From Leptospira sp. (lineage in GTDB: Bacteria > Spirochaetota > Leptospiria > Leptospirales > Leptospiraceae): a stretch of 64,000 nucleotides of DNA. A model generated the notes under the pieces. That model worked only from the letters and a program-made list of their open reading frames with translations, did not search any database and was not told the DNA's origin. The stretch lies in the NCBI GenBank assembly GCA_002786225.1, contig PEQN01000016.1, forward strand, positions 1 to 64,000, given 5' to 3'. Every line of letters starts with the position of its first letter. Position 1 is the first letter of the stretch. Of this stretch, positions 20,750 to 30,398 are shown piece by piece. The position numbers were made by a program, and so were the translations under genes.

Positions 20750-21814
20750 TTAACGGAGATCTTTGAGTGATTTTTGCCAAAGTTCTCCAGTCTTTAAGAT
20801 TATAAATTGATTCTCTGAAAGTTTGAGTTTATTTATTTCCCTCTTCAAATCATCTATAGGTTTGGTTTGATTCTCTGCTGTTAGATTGAAAGTTGCATAG
20901 TGCATAGGAAACATAAATTTTGATTCTAAATCCATAAAAGCCTGAACTGAGTCTTGGGGAGAAGTGTGAAATTTTCTCATCTCCTGCTCAGGCTCATAAG
21001 CTCCAATAGGTAAAATCGAAAGATCCATCTTTCCCATTCTAGAATTGATTTGTTTGAAATGTTCTTCATAGGCTGTATCTCCTGCAAAAAATACCTTAAA
21101 CTTTTGGAATTGGATCACATAACTTCCCCATAGCCTCTTATTTCTATCAAAAAGTCCTCTTCCTGAATTGTGTTGAGCGGGCGTTAAATGAACTTGTACA
21201 TCTTTATCAACTTGATGAGTATTCCACCAATCCAGTTCTAAAGTTCTTGTAATTCCATGCTCCGCCAGAAGCTCCAGCATTCCAAGCGGTACTATAAATA
21301 CTGGATCGAATTCATTTTTTAACTTCTTGAGTGTAGGAATATCTGTATGATCGTAGTGATCATGACTGATCAATACAAAATCAATTTTCGGTAGAGATTG
21401 AAAGGGAATGCCTGGACGAATTGCACGGTTCGGTCCAAAAAATGAAAGCAATCCAACTGTCTCAGACCAAACTGGATCTGTTACAAAATTATACCCTCCA
21501 ATTTGTATTAAAGTCGTAGCATGACCAATCCATGTGATAGATACATCCTTTTTCCTTAGGTTGGGCATATTTGAATGAGATATTAGAGTTCCTTTCTTCT
21601 CATACACCCATTCCTTGCTCCTTCCAAAAAGAATATGATTTGCAACGAAAAAAAAGCTAGGCGGTTCTACTGGCTTGGGGTTATGAAATTTTGTTCCATC
21701 ATAATGATCAGAGAGTTTGTACTCTTGGGTGTGGCAGGAAGAGAAGAATAAAGATAAGAATAAAGTTAGCAAAAGTGAATATGTTGAGGAATTTGGTAGA
21801 AGTAATGTATTCAT
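20750..21814 (-). CDS. Metallo-beta-lactamase-fold lipoprotein, NAPE-PLD-like (paralogue 1)
   Basis: 354 residues. The N-terminus has a signal segment ending LFFSSC (lipobox). The metal site is clear: SHDHYDHTDIPTL (H-x-H-x-D-H), AGDTAYEEHF, and late histidine in FPMHYATFNL. The WIGHATTLIQIGGYNFVTDPVWS block and the GPNRAIRPGIPF segment match bacterial relatives of N-acyl-phosphatidylethanolamine phospholipase D and UlaG-type hydrolases. It is likely attached to a membrane and hydrolyses a lipid or phosphodiester. It is paralogous to the protein at 24146-25261. Confidence 0.82.
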   Translation of the reverse strand: MNTLLLPNSSTYSLLLTLFLSLFFSSCHTQEYKLSDHYDGTKFHNPKPVEPPSFFFVANHILFGRSKEWVYEKKGTLISHSNMPNLRKKDVSITWIGHATTLIQIGGYNFVTDPVWSETVGLLSFFGPNRAIRPGIPFQSLPKIDFVLISHDHYDHTDIPTLKKLKNEFDPVFIVPLGMLELLAEHGITRTLELDWWNTHQVDKDVQVHLTPAQHNSGRGLFDRNKRLWGSYVIQFQKFKVFFAGDTAYEEHFKQINSRMGKMDLSILPIGAYEPEQEMRKFHTSPQDSVQAFMDLESKFMFPMHYATFNLTAENQTKPIDDLKREINKLKLSENQFIILKTGELWQKSLKDLR

Positions 21815-21831
21815 GGATAGTATCTTTTGAA

Positions 21832-21852
21832 TTACTATGAAAATGATAGTAA
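21832..21852. promoter_or_regulatory. Inverted repeat upstream of the first MBL lipoprotein gene
   Basis: TTACTAT-(7 bases)-ATAGTAA is a perfect 7-bp inverted repeat centred about 28 bases upstream of the ATG at 21814. It is followed by further TAGTAAT-like sequence. Position and symmetry fit an operator; the binding protein is unknown. Confidence 0.3.
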
Positions 21853-21917
21853 CTATTTTTAATATAGTAATTTAAAATCAAATCTAAAAAAAAATTTCAA
21901 GTAAATTATCTTTTTCT

Positions 21918-23420
21918 CTATCGAAAAGATTGTTTTCTTCGGTCTACAATATGCATTTTTCGGATCATATTTAAATTCTTTTGTACTTCGGGGCTACTTT
22001 GATAAGTAAACATGATGTCTCTTGCATGATTGTAAGAGGTCTTAAAATCAACTATTGGTTGTGGATAGTCTATTTTTACTGAAAAAAGTCCTGGTGATTC
22101 TATGCCCCAAGTCTGAATATCTGGAATACTTGTTTTTCGTAATTCCGGAATCCATTGTTTAATAAAATAGCAATTTGGATCATTATCCAAGATCTGTTTG
22201 TATGGATTATAGATTCTGATTTGGTGGTTGCCGACGGTACTTGCTTGCATTTGAAATTGGAAATAATGAATTCCAGGTTCATAATCTAAGAATTGTCTTG
22301 CGAGAAAATGAACACCCCAGCGCCAGTCTTGCCACAAAATCATTGTTAGAAAACTTACAAGCATAGCTCTCATTCTAAAATTTAAATATCCAGTACTGAG
22401 CAAACAACGCATAGAAGCATCAATGAGCGGATACCCTGTTCTTCCTTCTTGCCACGCCTGTATAAAGTTCTCCTTTCGTTGGTGAATCACAGTATCATAT
22501 GCCAAATTGAAATTTTCAAATTCAATTCTGCATTCACTTTCGAATTTTTGGATCATATGGTCTCGCCAAGCCAATCGACTTAAGAATCGATCAACTTGCT
22601 TCTTGCCAGAATAGTTCAAATTTGCTCTAGTTGAATAGGTTCTCTGGTAAACTTGTTTGGCACTGATTGCACCAAAGGCTAAATAAGGACTGAGTCGTGA
22701 ACAATGTGTTCTACTCTCTTCAGGTTTTGAAATACATCCTGAATACTTTTTGTATCTAGAACCAAGGAAGCTAGCGATAGTATTTTCAGATTCTTCTAGA
22801 CCCCCAATTTGAAAATCATGAGCTTGATTCAATCTAAATGGAAATTTTTTGTTTAAAATACCTTTTATTTCAGGGTTGAGATTTATAGAAATTGGAGTTG
22901 TAATGAACAGATTCCTTTCTTTGGCAAGATTCCAATTTGGCTCAATGCAAGCTTCTTGCATCCAGGATTTCCATTTATCTTTCCATCCCAGTCTTCCTGA
23001 TTTTAATCCTCGAATAATATAACTTGGTTTAAATTCTTTCCAGATGATCCCATGGTCTTTGCAAAACTCAGAAACTTGTTTATCTCTTTTATAACTCTCT
23101 AAATTTCCTGTTTCTTGGTGAGAAAAAAGATTCTGTATCTCGTATCGCTCATTGATTTGTTGGAAGAATTCTATAGCATTGCAAGCATGGGAGTGAACAA
23201 CTGCTCGCAAGGGTAGCAATTTATGGTTCATAGATAATAATGATTCTTTTATGAATCTTATATGACGTAAGTCTACATCAGGTTGGATCAAAAGATCAGG
23301 TTCAAATAAATAAAATGCATAAACAGGGAGCTTGGTTTGTATAGCAGCTTCAAAAGCTGGGTGGTCAGAGATACGAAGATCTCTCTTTAACCAAATCAAT
23401 ACAAGCTTTGGACGAGCCAT
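21918..23420 (-). CDS. phr: Cryptochrome/photolyase family protein (FAD-binding)
   Basis: 500 residues. The N-terminal antenna domain starts LVLIWLKRDLRISDHPAF. The FAD-binding helical domain includes THCSRLSPYLAFGAIS, LSRLAWRDHMIQKF, GRTGYPLIDASMRCL, GYLNFRMRAMLVSFL, DWRWGVHFLARQFLDYEPG and HYFQFQMQASTVG. These match class I type photolyases/cryptochromes, which use blue light and FADH- to split pyrimidine dimers. The N-x-x-M-x-x-x-S-F block is intact, which favours a repair enzyme, but dimer specificity cannot be read. It is different from the second photolyase-type gene at 44537. Confidence 0.88.
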   Translation of the reverse strand: MARPKLVLIWLKRDLRISDHPAFEAAIQTKLPVYAFYLFEPDLLIQPDVDLRHIRFIKESLLSMNHKLLPLRAVVHSHACNAIEFFQQINERYEIQNLFSHQETGNLESYKRDKQVSEFCKDHGIIWKEFKPSYIIRGLKSGRLGWKDKWKSWMQEACIEPNWNLAKERNLFITTPISINLNPEIKGILNKKFPFRLNQAHDFQIGGLEESENTIASFLGSRYKKYSGCISKPEESRTHCSRLSPYLAFGAISAKQVYQRTYSTRANLNYSGKKQVDRFLSRLAWRDHMIQKFESECRIEFENFNLAYDTVIHQRKENFIQAWQEGRTGYPLIDASMRCLLSTGYLNFRMRAMLVSFLTMILWQDWRWGVHFLARQFLDYEPGIHYFQFQMQASTVGNHQIRIYNPYKQILDNDPNCYFIKQWIPELRKTSIPDIQTWGIESPGLFSVKIDYPQPIVDFKTSYNHARDIMFTYQSSPEVQKNLNMIRKMHIVDRRKQSFR

Positions 23421-23442
23421 TGAAGATTAGACTAGGTTGGTG

Positions 23443-23491
23443 AAAAATAAAAATTAGCGAATACGAACCATCTATTTGCATCGTATTTGCT
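23443..23491 (-). terminator. Rho-independent terminator between lipoprotein gene and photolyase gene
   Basis: On the minus strand an 11-bp stem, with one mismatch (23481-23491 against 23456-23466), is followed by AATTTTTATTTTT. It lies just after the stop codon of the 23520-24092 gene. Confidence 0.55.
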
Positions 23492-23519
23492 AGGTAAACT
23501 CACATTGGTCTTGGTATAT

Positions 23520-24092
23520 CTATAAATCTTTCAAATCAAATTCAATAGCATTAGGCTTTTCCCCTTCAAAATATCCAAGGATGGCAAGTCTACTTGGTGA
23601 AATTGATCTCTTTGATGTAAATACAAATCTTCTCAATTCAACATCACCAGGTTCTATTGAAAATTCAATTTCAGGCTCGTAACGAAAGAATGCTACTTTT
23701 ATAGAAGTCCACATACCCGTAAAGAAATAGGGATAAAAAGCACAGCATCTTCCACTAAAAAGTGCATTTGATTTTGATTTATCTGGAAAAATAGCAGTCG
23801 TCAAGCCAGGTACATATTTTATTGGAACATTTCTATTGTTTTTAATTACCAATTCCATAACATAAAAATCTTCATCGGAATTTTTCGGAGTGTAGCTTCT
23901 TTTTGCATAATAATAAAAATTTTTTCTTTCGATTTCAATTACTTTAACTGTAATAATTTCATTATTGAAGATTTCTTTTTTATCTTTTTCAATAGATGTA
24001 ACGCATCCAGTAGAAAAAAATAATGAGATCATCAAAAAATGTATAGTAACTCTAAATTCAGAGAAGGTTTTCTTATTCATTTTTAGATTCAA
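23520..24092 (-). CDS. Predicted lipoprotein of unknown function
   Basis: 190 residues. The signal region reads FLMISLFFSTGCVTSIEKDKKE, with the lipobox Cys near residue 30. The mature part looks like a compact beta-sandwich with MELVIKNNRNVPIKY, which resembles the extracellular DUF4352-type immunoglobulin-like lipoprotein domain, but I do not claim the family. Two cysteines in GRCCAFYP are notable in an exported protein and could form a disulfide or bind metal. It is followed by a terminator and transcribed with the MBL paralogue upstream. Confidence 0.65.
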   Translation of the reverse strand: MNLKMNKKTFSEFRVTIHFLMISLFFSTGCVTSIEKDKKEIFNNEIITVKVIEIERKNFYYYAKRSYTPKNSDEDFYVMELVIKNNRNVPIKYVPGLTTAIFPDKSKSNALFSGRCCAFYPYFFTGMWTSIKVAFFRYEPEIEFSIEPGDVELRRFVFTSKRSISPSRLAILGYFEGEKPNAIEFDLKDL

Positions 24093-24145
24093 CCGTTTCC
24101 TTATAGTGTATCACCAACTAAAAATTTGGCGAATAAAACATTAAT

Positions 24146-25261
24146 TTACTTAGGGATAAAAACCTTCCACCATTTTTCAAAAAGTGTTTCCTGTTTCGTA
24201 TAAACGATTTGTCCAAATTTTGGTGTCAAAAGGTTAATGTTCTTAAGTTTAGCTTGTTCTTCTAATCTTTCAATAGGTTCATACCAACTATGAAGTGATA
24301 GATCAAACATGCCCCAGTGAACAGGAACCATGCGTTTTCCTTTTAAATCTAAAAAGGCTTGGCTAGATTCTTCAGGCAGGACATGCACTTCTCGCCAATT
24401 TTCGTTGTATTGACCGTTTTCAATAAAGGCAAGATCAAAAGGACCGTATTTATCACCTATGTTTTTGAAGTGAACATCGTAACCTGAGTCTCCACTGAAA
24501 TAAAATCTTTCTGATTTTCCAATAATTACCCAGGATCCCCAAAGTGTTTTATTTCCGTTAGCGCCCTTGCGACCAGAAAAATGTTGGGCAGGGGTGCAAA
24601 TAATTTCTAGACCCTCGATATTTTTAGATTCCCACCAATCCATTTCTGTTAGTCGATCTTCTTCTATACCCCATTCCTTCATATGAGAAGTTACACCTAA
24701 GGGAGTTATGAATTTAGTTTGTTTATCTCGGAAGAATCGAATTGTCTCCATATCAAGATGATCATAGTGGTCATGGGAAATTAGAATATAATCTATCTTA
24801 GGTAATTCTTCCAATTTGATTACTGCATCCTGGAAGCGTTTAACTATAAAACTGAAAGGAGCAGCCGAACTTGAAAAGACTGGATCGAATAACAAAATTT
24901 TTCCATCGATGTTAACCAAAAAAGTGGAATGCCCAAACCAAATGAATTTTATTCCATCAGAGGATTTCAAAAATTCTGTCATATCTGGTTTAATCTCTGG
25001 CAATTTTCCTGATGGAGATTTATGATCATCTCCCCCAAAGAAAAATTTGATCGATAGTGTAAGCATGTTTTGTTTCTCTCGCATTTCATCTAAGATGCTA
25101 GGTCTGCGATTGACGAATTGTTCTTTGATTAAATCATAATTAGGTGATTTTTTAATTTTGTCATGGTGAGCGCCAATTGGATCTTTTCCAAAAGCAGAGC
25201 AATTGGGGAAAAAAATAAAACTGAAGGCGATGAAAGTTAGTCTTTTGATGAATTTAAACAT
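24146..25261 (-). CDS. Metallo-beta-lactamase-fold lipoprotein, NAPE-PLD-like (paralogue 2)
   Basis: 371 residues, with the signal sequence ending IFFPNC (lipobox). The metal-binding blocks are SHDHYDHLDMETI, FSGDSGYDVHF and VPVHWGMFDLSLH. The WFGHSTFLVNIDGKILLFDPVFS and TPAQHFSGRKG segments align with the other MBL lipoprotein (20750-21814). Both probably hydrolyse a lipid-derived phosphodiester or an unknown ester at the cell envelope. The short lipoprotein gene at 25363 lies upstream on the same strand. Confidence 0.82.
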   Translation of the reverse strand: MFKFIKRLTFIAFSFIFFPNCSAFGKDPIGAHHDKIKKSPNYDLIKEQFVNRRPSILDEMREKQNMLTLSIKFFFGGDDHKSPSGKLPEIKPDMTEFLKSSDGIKFIWFGHSTFLVNIDGKILLFDPVFSSSAAPFSFIVKRFQDAVIKLEELPKIDYILISHDHYDHLDMETIRFFRDKQTKFITPLGVTSHMKEWGIEEDRLTEMDWWESKNIEGLEIICTPAQHFSGRKGANGNKTLWGSWVIIGKSERFYFSGDSGYDVHFKNIGDKYGPFDLAFIENGQYNENWREVHVLPEESSQAFLDLKGKRMVPVHWGMFDLSLHSWYEPIERLEEQAKLKNINLLTPKFGQIVYTKQETLFEKWWKVFIPK

Positions 25262-25362
25262 TTTTTCTCCATATAGAGTATATAAATTTGTTGGCTAATT
25301 TGAGATTATTATTTTTAAATTCAGTTGACAATGATGCATTATTGTATATAAAATATTAGAAA

Positions 25363-25791
25363 CTATTTTATGATTATTTTACTTTTTTCGAATGAAGTTT
25401 TGCTGAAATCATAGAGTTTGTTATTGAAGATAATATACTCTTCATCTAAATATTTTATTTTATGAGTTTGATTTTTGCCTATTAGAACAGTAAATGTTTG
25501 ATTCTTGATTGAACTTCCAGAAGATGCAGAGATTGCATAGAAAGCTTCAACATTGCCTATCGAACTTTCTTTAGAGAATTCTGAAGAATGAATTATTTCA
25601 ATAAATTCTTTCGAGTATTGATTAATATTTTTTTGAATAAGTCCTTTGGAAATTGAAATAAATATACTTTTTTCAGTGATTCCTGATTTGTTAAGAATAG
25701 TATTTATGTTTGTTTCAATTTTAGATGTTGCCATACAATTGAAAAATCCGAGAAGTGAGATGTGAATTGTTATTAAAATTTTATGTTTCAT
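25363..25791 (-). CDS. Predicted small lipoprotein
   Basis: 142 residues beginning MKHKILITIHISLLGFFNCMATSK: short basic N-terminus, hydrophobic core and lipobox Cys at position 19. The mature portion has no motif I recognise. It lies in an AT-rich stretch and its codon use is like that of neighbouring lipoprotein genes. The gene might be species-specific, so the call rests on the signal peptide and ORF integrity only. Confidence 0.55.
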   Translation of the reverse strand: MKHKILITIHISLLGFFNCMATSKIETNINTILNKSGITEKSIFISISKGLIQKNINQYSKEFIEIIHSSEFSKESSIGNVEAFYAISASSGSSIKNQTFTVLIGKNQTHKIKYLDEEYIIFNNKLYDFSKTSFEKSKIIIK

Positions 25792-25882
25792 AAATTATTT
25801 TTTCTTTGAACCTTCAATAATAAAAATCAGCCTATCGAAATGCTTTCAGTCCTATAACCTTGTCCAATATATTGTAAGTTTA

Positions 25883-27220
25883 CTACAAATCACCATATTT
25901 CTTAGCATTTTGTCTATGTGCGAGGTATACAACCAGTGTAAGAATACCTACAGGTGCTGCAAAAAGTACATTGACTTGAATGAGTCCAGCTATCATACCG
26001 AGAACTCCACCGAGCACTTGTATAACGACAAGATTCCCCCCAGTGTTATCAAGGATCATTTTCTCTAGATCATCTGTATCAAGTTTCATAACTTGGTTTT
26101 CTACAAGTTTAGTAACATTGATTTGGTGAACAATTTTCCCAATATTAACTTTAAGGTATTCCTTACCTTCCTCAGATTTCATAAAGTCCATAAGTCGTGT
26201 CTTGATCCAGTCTATCATACGAAAGAAGTAATTGTCAATTTCCTTCCAATTGTTCTCATCATCAAGATAGCCTTGCAAGCGTTCAATTCCTTTGGGAAGA
26301 ATATTCTGCCTCGCATAATCCGCTAATTGGTTGAGCCATTCATCTAATTTACTCATGATAAGCTCTTGGGTCTCGGGAGAATTTAGTTTCTCTTGGAAGC
26401 CATCCATGATTTGGTCCATCATATTCATAAATTGATCAGAGGTTTCAGGATCTTGGATAAAGGCTTCCAGCAGTCCAGCTATAGCTTCATCATTGAAGGA
26501 TACTAGCTTTTTGACACCAATCCCAATTGTTCCTAATGCTTTCTTTGCGGATAGATAATCCTCAAGTCCATCATTTAGGGCTGTCGAAAGTCTGGGAATC
26601 TCTTGCAGTATAACAACTCTTACTTTTTCAGCAATATTTTGTCTATTCTCTTGGGTTTTGATATAATCAAAAATACGAGTCCTTGCCATGTTCCAGATTT
26701 TCTTCACTTCTTCGGGAGACTGGGCAAAATTTTTAATCGCATCCTCCGAAAGATCAAAGAGCTGGTTGATGATCTCTGGGCCTTTCTCTTTGAGTATGCT
26801 TACAATTTTACTAGTGATCTTAGCGCGTATCTCTTCATTGCGTATGGCTTCGTCAACTTGTTTTGCTAGCTTCTGGAGACCAACTTCCACAAGATTTTTT
26901 TCATAAATATATACCATGAGAATCTCAGGATGAAGCAATCTATTCTGAATGGAATTACCTAAACTAACAGCTATTTTTTGTTTATTTTTGGGAACCAAAC
27001 CTTCCCATCCTAAGACTTTCCCTTGCTTAGGCTGAAAAAGCATTTTAATAGCAAGAAAATTGGTATAATATCCAACAACACCTGCCATGCTTACAACAAA
27101 AAAAGCATGAACGATAGGATGAGGAATCTCTATCATATAATCGACAACCCCAAGAATAAAAGAAACAACAACCAAAAGGCGTCTATACCAGATATCGATA
27201 CTATTTACATCAAACTTCAT
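25883..27220 (-). CDS. DUF445 family membrane protein
   Basis: 445 residues. Hydrophobic helices occur near residues 13-50, including FFVVSMAGVVGYYTNFLAIKMLF, and at the C-terminus (VIQVLGGVLGMIAGLIQVNVLFAAPVG). The middle is a long helical, charged domain. The block GYYTNFLAIKMLFQPKQG, with GWEGLVPKNKQKIA, is the diagnostic start of DUF445 (YheB/YtlQ-like) proteins. Function is not known for this family. The first gene of the segment is the GNAT; start of this gene overlaps the SDR stop by four bases, so the three genes are translationally coupled. Confidence 0.85.
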   Translation of the reverse strand: MKFDVNSIDIWYRRLLVVVSFILGVVDYMIEIPHPIVHAFFVVSMAGVVGYYTNFLAIKMLFQPKQGKVLGWEGLVPKNKQKIAVSLGNSIQNRLLHPEILMVYIYEKNLVEVGLQKLAKQVDEAIRNEEIRAKITSKIVSILKEKGPEIINQLFDLSEDAIKNFAQSPEEVKKIWNMARTRIFDYIKTQENRQNIAEKVRVVILQEIPRLSTALNDGLEDYLSAKKALGTIGIGVKKLVSFNDEAIAGLLEAFIQDPETSDQFMNMMDQIMDGFQEKLNSPETQELIMSKLDEWLNQLADYARQNILPKGIERLQGYLDDENNWKEIDNYFFRMIDWIKTRLMDFMKSEEGKEYLKVNIGKIVHQINVTKLVENQVMKLDTDDLEKMILDNTGGNLVVIQVLGGVLGMIAGLIQVNVLFAAPVGILTLVVYLAHRQNAKKYGDL

Positions 27221-27987
27221 TTTTTCATTAACATCCCAGCAAATTTTCTCGTTAGACTAGATGGAATAAAATTTGTGAGACCAACAGCAGATTGGTTCAC
27301 TGCACCAGGTATACAAACAGCTTGTTTGCTTTTTAAACTTTTGATAGAAGTTGCGACAACCTCTGTTGAGTTCATCCACATAAAATTAGGAAAATCTTTT
27401 TTCTCAATTCCAGCTCTTTGGTGGAAATCAGAATGAGTGAGCCCTGGACAAAGAGCTTGGACTAAAATTCCATGAACCTTGGCTTCTTCGTGGATGGATT
27501 CTGTGAAGCTTCGAACATAGGCTTTAGTTGCCGCATAGGTTGCGCTATACGGTGCTGGCAAATAAGAGGCAATGGATGCTACATTAATAATTATTCCAGT
27601 ATTTTGCTTTTTGAAATTCTTTAAGGCGGAATGCGTCGCAGCTACCAAAGTTGTAACATTCAATTGGATTTCTCTGAGTTCTTCTTGGATGTCAAGCTCC
27701 GCAAATTCTCCCACTGTCCCGTAGCCAGCATTGTTTACAAGCATTCCAAGATTGGAATCATTTTCTATTGTTTTGCAGAAGCTAGAAATATCTTTACTTT
27801 CTGTTAGATCAAGAGGAAGAGAGCTAGCCTTAGTCTCTGAGTGTTTCAGATTGAGTTCCTTAACCAAAGATTCCAATTTCGATTTATTTCTTGCAACCAA
27901 TATAAGATTATAAGATGCAGCAAGTTGATTTGCAAATTCTTCACCAATTCCGGATGATGCTCCTGTGATGTATGCGTTTTTTATCAT
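27217..27987 (-). CDS. SDR family oxidoreductase
   Basis: 256 residues, classical short-chain dehydrogenase. Cofactor motif TGASSGIGEEFA is at residues 9-20, NNAGYG follows, and the catalytic Ser and Tyr-x-x-x-Lys lie in VASIASYLPAPYSATYAATKAY. A PG motif (LCPGLTHSDF) follows the active site. NADP(H) preference is likely, but substrate is unknown. It overlaps the DUF445 gene and the GNAT gene by four bases each. Confidence 0.92.
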   Translation of the reverse strand: MIKNAYITGASSGIGEEFANQLAASYNLILVARNKSKLESLVKELNLKHSETKASSLPLDLTESKDISSFCKTIENDSNLGMLVNNAGYGTVGEFAELDIQEELREIQLNVTTLVAATHSALKNFKKQNTGIIINVASIASYLPAPYSATYAATKAYVRSFTESIHEEAKVHGILVQALCPGLTHSDFHQRAGIEKKDFPNFMWMNSTEVVATSIKSLKSKQAVCIPGAVNQSAVGLTNFIPSSLTRKFAGMLMKK

Positions 27988-28445
27988 TGTAATAATCCTT
28001 GTCTCATGAACAGATGTGCGTCATTACCATTCTCGTAATAAGCCTTTCGCTTGTCTACAAACTGGAAACCATGTTTTGTATAAAGCTGAATTGCCTTGCT
28101 GTTATTTGCATCAACCTCAAGCAGTATTGTTTTGCTAGAATTTTCTTGGATTAGATTCCTTAAGCATTGACTGGCATAATTCTTGCGACGATAATTGGGA
28201 TCAGTTCCGATACGGAGGATTTCAATTTCCCATGCATTTTCTAGATAGAGTACGTAACAAAGTATTTTGTCTGCAAAATTCTCTGATTTATGGAAGATAC
28301 CGATTCCTTGCTGAGATTCAAAATGAGAAAGAATTTGTTCCTCTGTCCAATACCATCCTGGAAAACAATTCCTTTCTAAAGAAGAGAGCGAAGAGAGGTG
28401 AGAGGCTTCTAATTTTTGCACCGAAATTTCTGTCTTTGCTTCCAT
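27984..28445 (-). CDS. GNAT family N-acetyltransferase (RimI-like)
   Basis: 153 residues. The acetyl-CoA binding stretch reads ILRIGTDPNYRRKNYASQCLRNLI, with the R-x-x-G/N-x-A pyrophosphate loop slightly altered (RRKNYA). The C-terminal block EVDANNSKAIQLYTKHGFQFVDKRKAYY is the typical RimI signature. RimI acetylates ribosomal protein S18, but close relatives modify other targets. First gene of a unit with the SDR and DUF445 genes, with four-base overlaps. Confidence 0.85.
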   Translation of the reverse strand: MEAKTEISVQKLEASHLSSLSSLERNCFPGWYWTEEQILSHFESQQGIGIFHKSENFADKILCYVLYLENAWEIEILRIGTDPNYRRKNYASQCLRNLIQENSSKTILLEVDANNSKAIQLYTKHGFQFVDKRKAYYENGNDAHLFMRQGLLQ

Positions 28446-28517
28446 GGTTTACTAGATAAGCGAAACTAAATAAAAAAAGAATTTGATTTTCATAGATAAC
28501 CTGTGATTTTCTAGATT

Positions 28518-29408
28518 ATGAAAACTCTAATACCTCTCTCTCTTATTCTACTCTTAACATCCTGCGATTCCTTGGAAGATCTGGCAAGAGAGAATTGGGA
28601 GAAGAAGCAAGCCAAGAACCAAGTGAATTTTGAAGATGTTGAGAAATGGAAACAAAACCTAGCCCTCAATGAATCAGAACTTCGTAACTTAGATAAGGCA
28701 ATACATGATATGGTTGGACAGACTGCTAAGGCTGGAGCCCTATCTTGGAAGATAGCTCAGGCTTATATGAAGGCTAGTAATTATGAAATGGGTCTAAGAT
28801 TCTACCAAAGATCCTTGGATGAATCTAGCGCAGATACGAATGGTTTATCTAAGGAAGCGAAGAACCAAGGAAGAGTGGCATACTGGGAGTCTGCCTTGCC
28901 TTATTTTGACAGAGCATTGATCTACCGAGATGTCGATAAGCAGCTGTTATTTGAGATGGGTCTTGCCTATGCGAATGCTTCCAAGGATATGGGCTGGGAG
29001 CCTGAACGAAGATCCAGAGCTGTGGAAATTTTTCATGCATTGACCCGATTTGATCCCAAAGATTCTAGATTTCCTTACCAACTTGCATTGATCTACTTTG
29101 ACTCTTCTGTCTCAACAGGAACTTGGGCAATCCAAGAAGGCTACCGTGATGTTGAGAAAGCAATGAATTTAATTGATGCTATACTTTTAGTTGAGCCTGA
29201 GAATGTTGCAACACGATTTGCGAAAGCGAACTTTTTGTACCAACTAGGTAAGACTAATCAATCTTATTCCGAATACCAATCTATTAAATCCATTATCGAG
29301 GATTTTGATAAAAGAGGAGAGATTCGAGGTGGATTGGAAAATAATGCATCCTATCAAAATGTAATTCGAAATATCGAGAAGATACAATCCTCAAACTTAA
29401 TGAAATAG
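28518..29408 (+). CDS. TPR-containing lipoprotein
   Basis: 296 residues beginning MKTLIPLSLILLLTSCDSLEDL; the lipobox Cys is at position 16. The mature region consists of helical repeats with TPR-like spacing, for example SWKIAQAYMKASNYEMGLRFYQRSL, PYFDRALIYRDVDKQLLFEMGLAYANAS and FPYQLALIYFDSSV. It is probably a protein-binding scaffold anchored in a membrane. The dprA gene begins three bases after its stop codon, so they form an operon. Confidence 0.78.
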   Translation: MKTLIPLSLILLLTSCDSLEDLARENWEKKQAKNQVNFEDVEKWKQNLALNESELRNLDKAIHDMVGQTAKAGALSWKIAQAYMKASNYEMGLRFYQRSLDESSADTNGLSKEAKNQGRVAYWESALPYFDRALIYRDVDKQLLFEMGLAYANASKDMGWEPERRSRAVEIFHALTRFDPKDSRFPYQLALIYFDSSVSTGTWAIQEGYRDVEKAMNLIDAILLVEPENVATRFAKANFLYQLGKTNQSYSEYQSIKSIIEDFDKRGEIRGGLENNASYQNVIRNIEKIQSSNLMK

Positions 29409-29411
29409 AGA

Positions 29412-30398
29412 ATGATCCCTTATTCTTTTTTCGCAGATTCTAAGTTAAGAACTTTTGTTTTTAAGAATAATTTGCAGAAAGAGTTTCACAGCCTGGAAGA
29501 CTTAGGTGACAAAATCATCTCCTATATGGATAACCATTGGGTTCAGGAACAATTAGAGCAATCCAGAATAATGGACAAAGTGTATCTTGATAAGTCCTGT
29601 GGCTTCATAGACTATTACCATGACTACTATCCATCTCAGCTAAGAGAAATTTATGATCCTCCTTTGGTCTTATATTATTTGGGCAATCCACAAATTTTAA
29701 AATTAGAATATTCTGCTATTGTTGGAACACGAAAAGCATCTATTGTTTCCTTATTTGCCACAAGAAAGTTGGTTGAAAGAATTGCTCAAGAATCCCCAGG
29801 TCCATTAGGTATAGTGTCTGGTATGGCACTTGGCATAGATAAGGAAGCTATGCAGACCGCTATAAACTTAAATCTACCAACTCTCGGAGTCTTGGGAACT
29901 CCTGCCTATATGGAATACCCCTTTAGTAATTCTCTGCTCTATGCAAACATGAAAGCCTACGACCAAGCCTGCCTTGTCTCTGAGCTTCTTCCCTTGGATC
30001 GTTATGCGAAATGGACTTTTCCTATGAGAAATCGAATCATCACAGGGATTGCAAATAAGGTTTATCTGATGGAGACACCTTCTAAGAGTGGGGCTATGTC
30101 TTCAGCTAACAATGCATTGGATCAAAATAAGGAAATTTTTATTTTCTCAGATAGGCGCCAAGAGAACAATATAGGCGGAGAGCAATTGATAAATGATGGG
30201 GCAACACGTTTTGGTTGGGAAGATTTAGGTATAAAGGGTGAGATCAAACATATTACAGAAATTGAATCTCTAGATTGTAAGTCTTCTCAAATTGAAACTG
30301 GCTCAGCTTGGGAATCTTATTCAATTTTTAAAAAAAGTTCCAATACTTCCCAGATAGAAAATCTAGGAAGTGGTTTTTATTTTATTGAAAGTAACTAA
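29412..30398 (+). CDS. dprA: DNA-processing protein A (DprA/Smf) family
   Basis: 328 residues. The Rossmann-like core shows YSAIVGTRKAS, GIVSGMALGIDKEAMQ (usual form GIVSGxARGIDxxAH), LGVLGTPAYMEYP and FPMRNRIITGIANKVYLMET. DprA loads RecA on incoming single-stranded DNA during natural transformation. The C-terminal winged-helix domain common in DprA is not evident. Two substitutions at the ssDNA-binding groove (Leu and Met at the Arg and His positions) make it a diverged member. It is translated directly after the lipoprotein gene. Confidence 0.8.
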   Translation: MIPYSFFADSKLRTFVFKNNLQKEFHSLEDLGDKIISYMDNHWVQEQLEQSRIMDKVYLDKSCGFIDYYHDYYPSQLREIYDPPLVLYYLGNPQILKLEYSAIVGTRKASIVSLFATRKLVERIAQESPGPLGIVSGMALGIDKEAMQTAINLNLPTLGVLGTPAYMEYPFSNSLLYANMKAYDQACLVSELLPLDRYAKWTFPMRNRIITGIANKVYLMETPSKSGAMSSANNALDQNKEIFIFSDRRQENNIGGEQLINDGATRFGWEDLGIKGEIKHITEIESLDCKSSQIETGSAWESYSIFKKSSNTSQIENLGSGFYFIESN

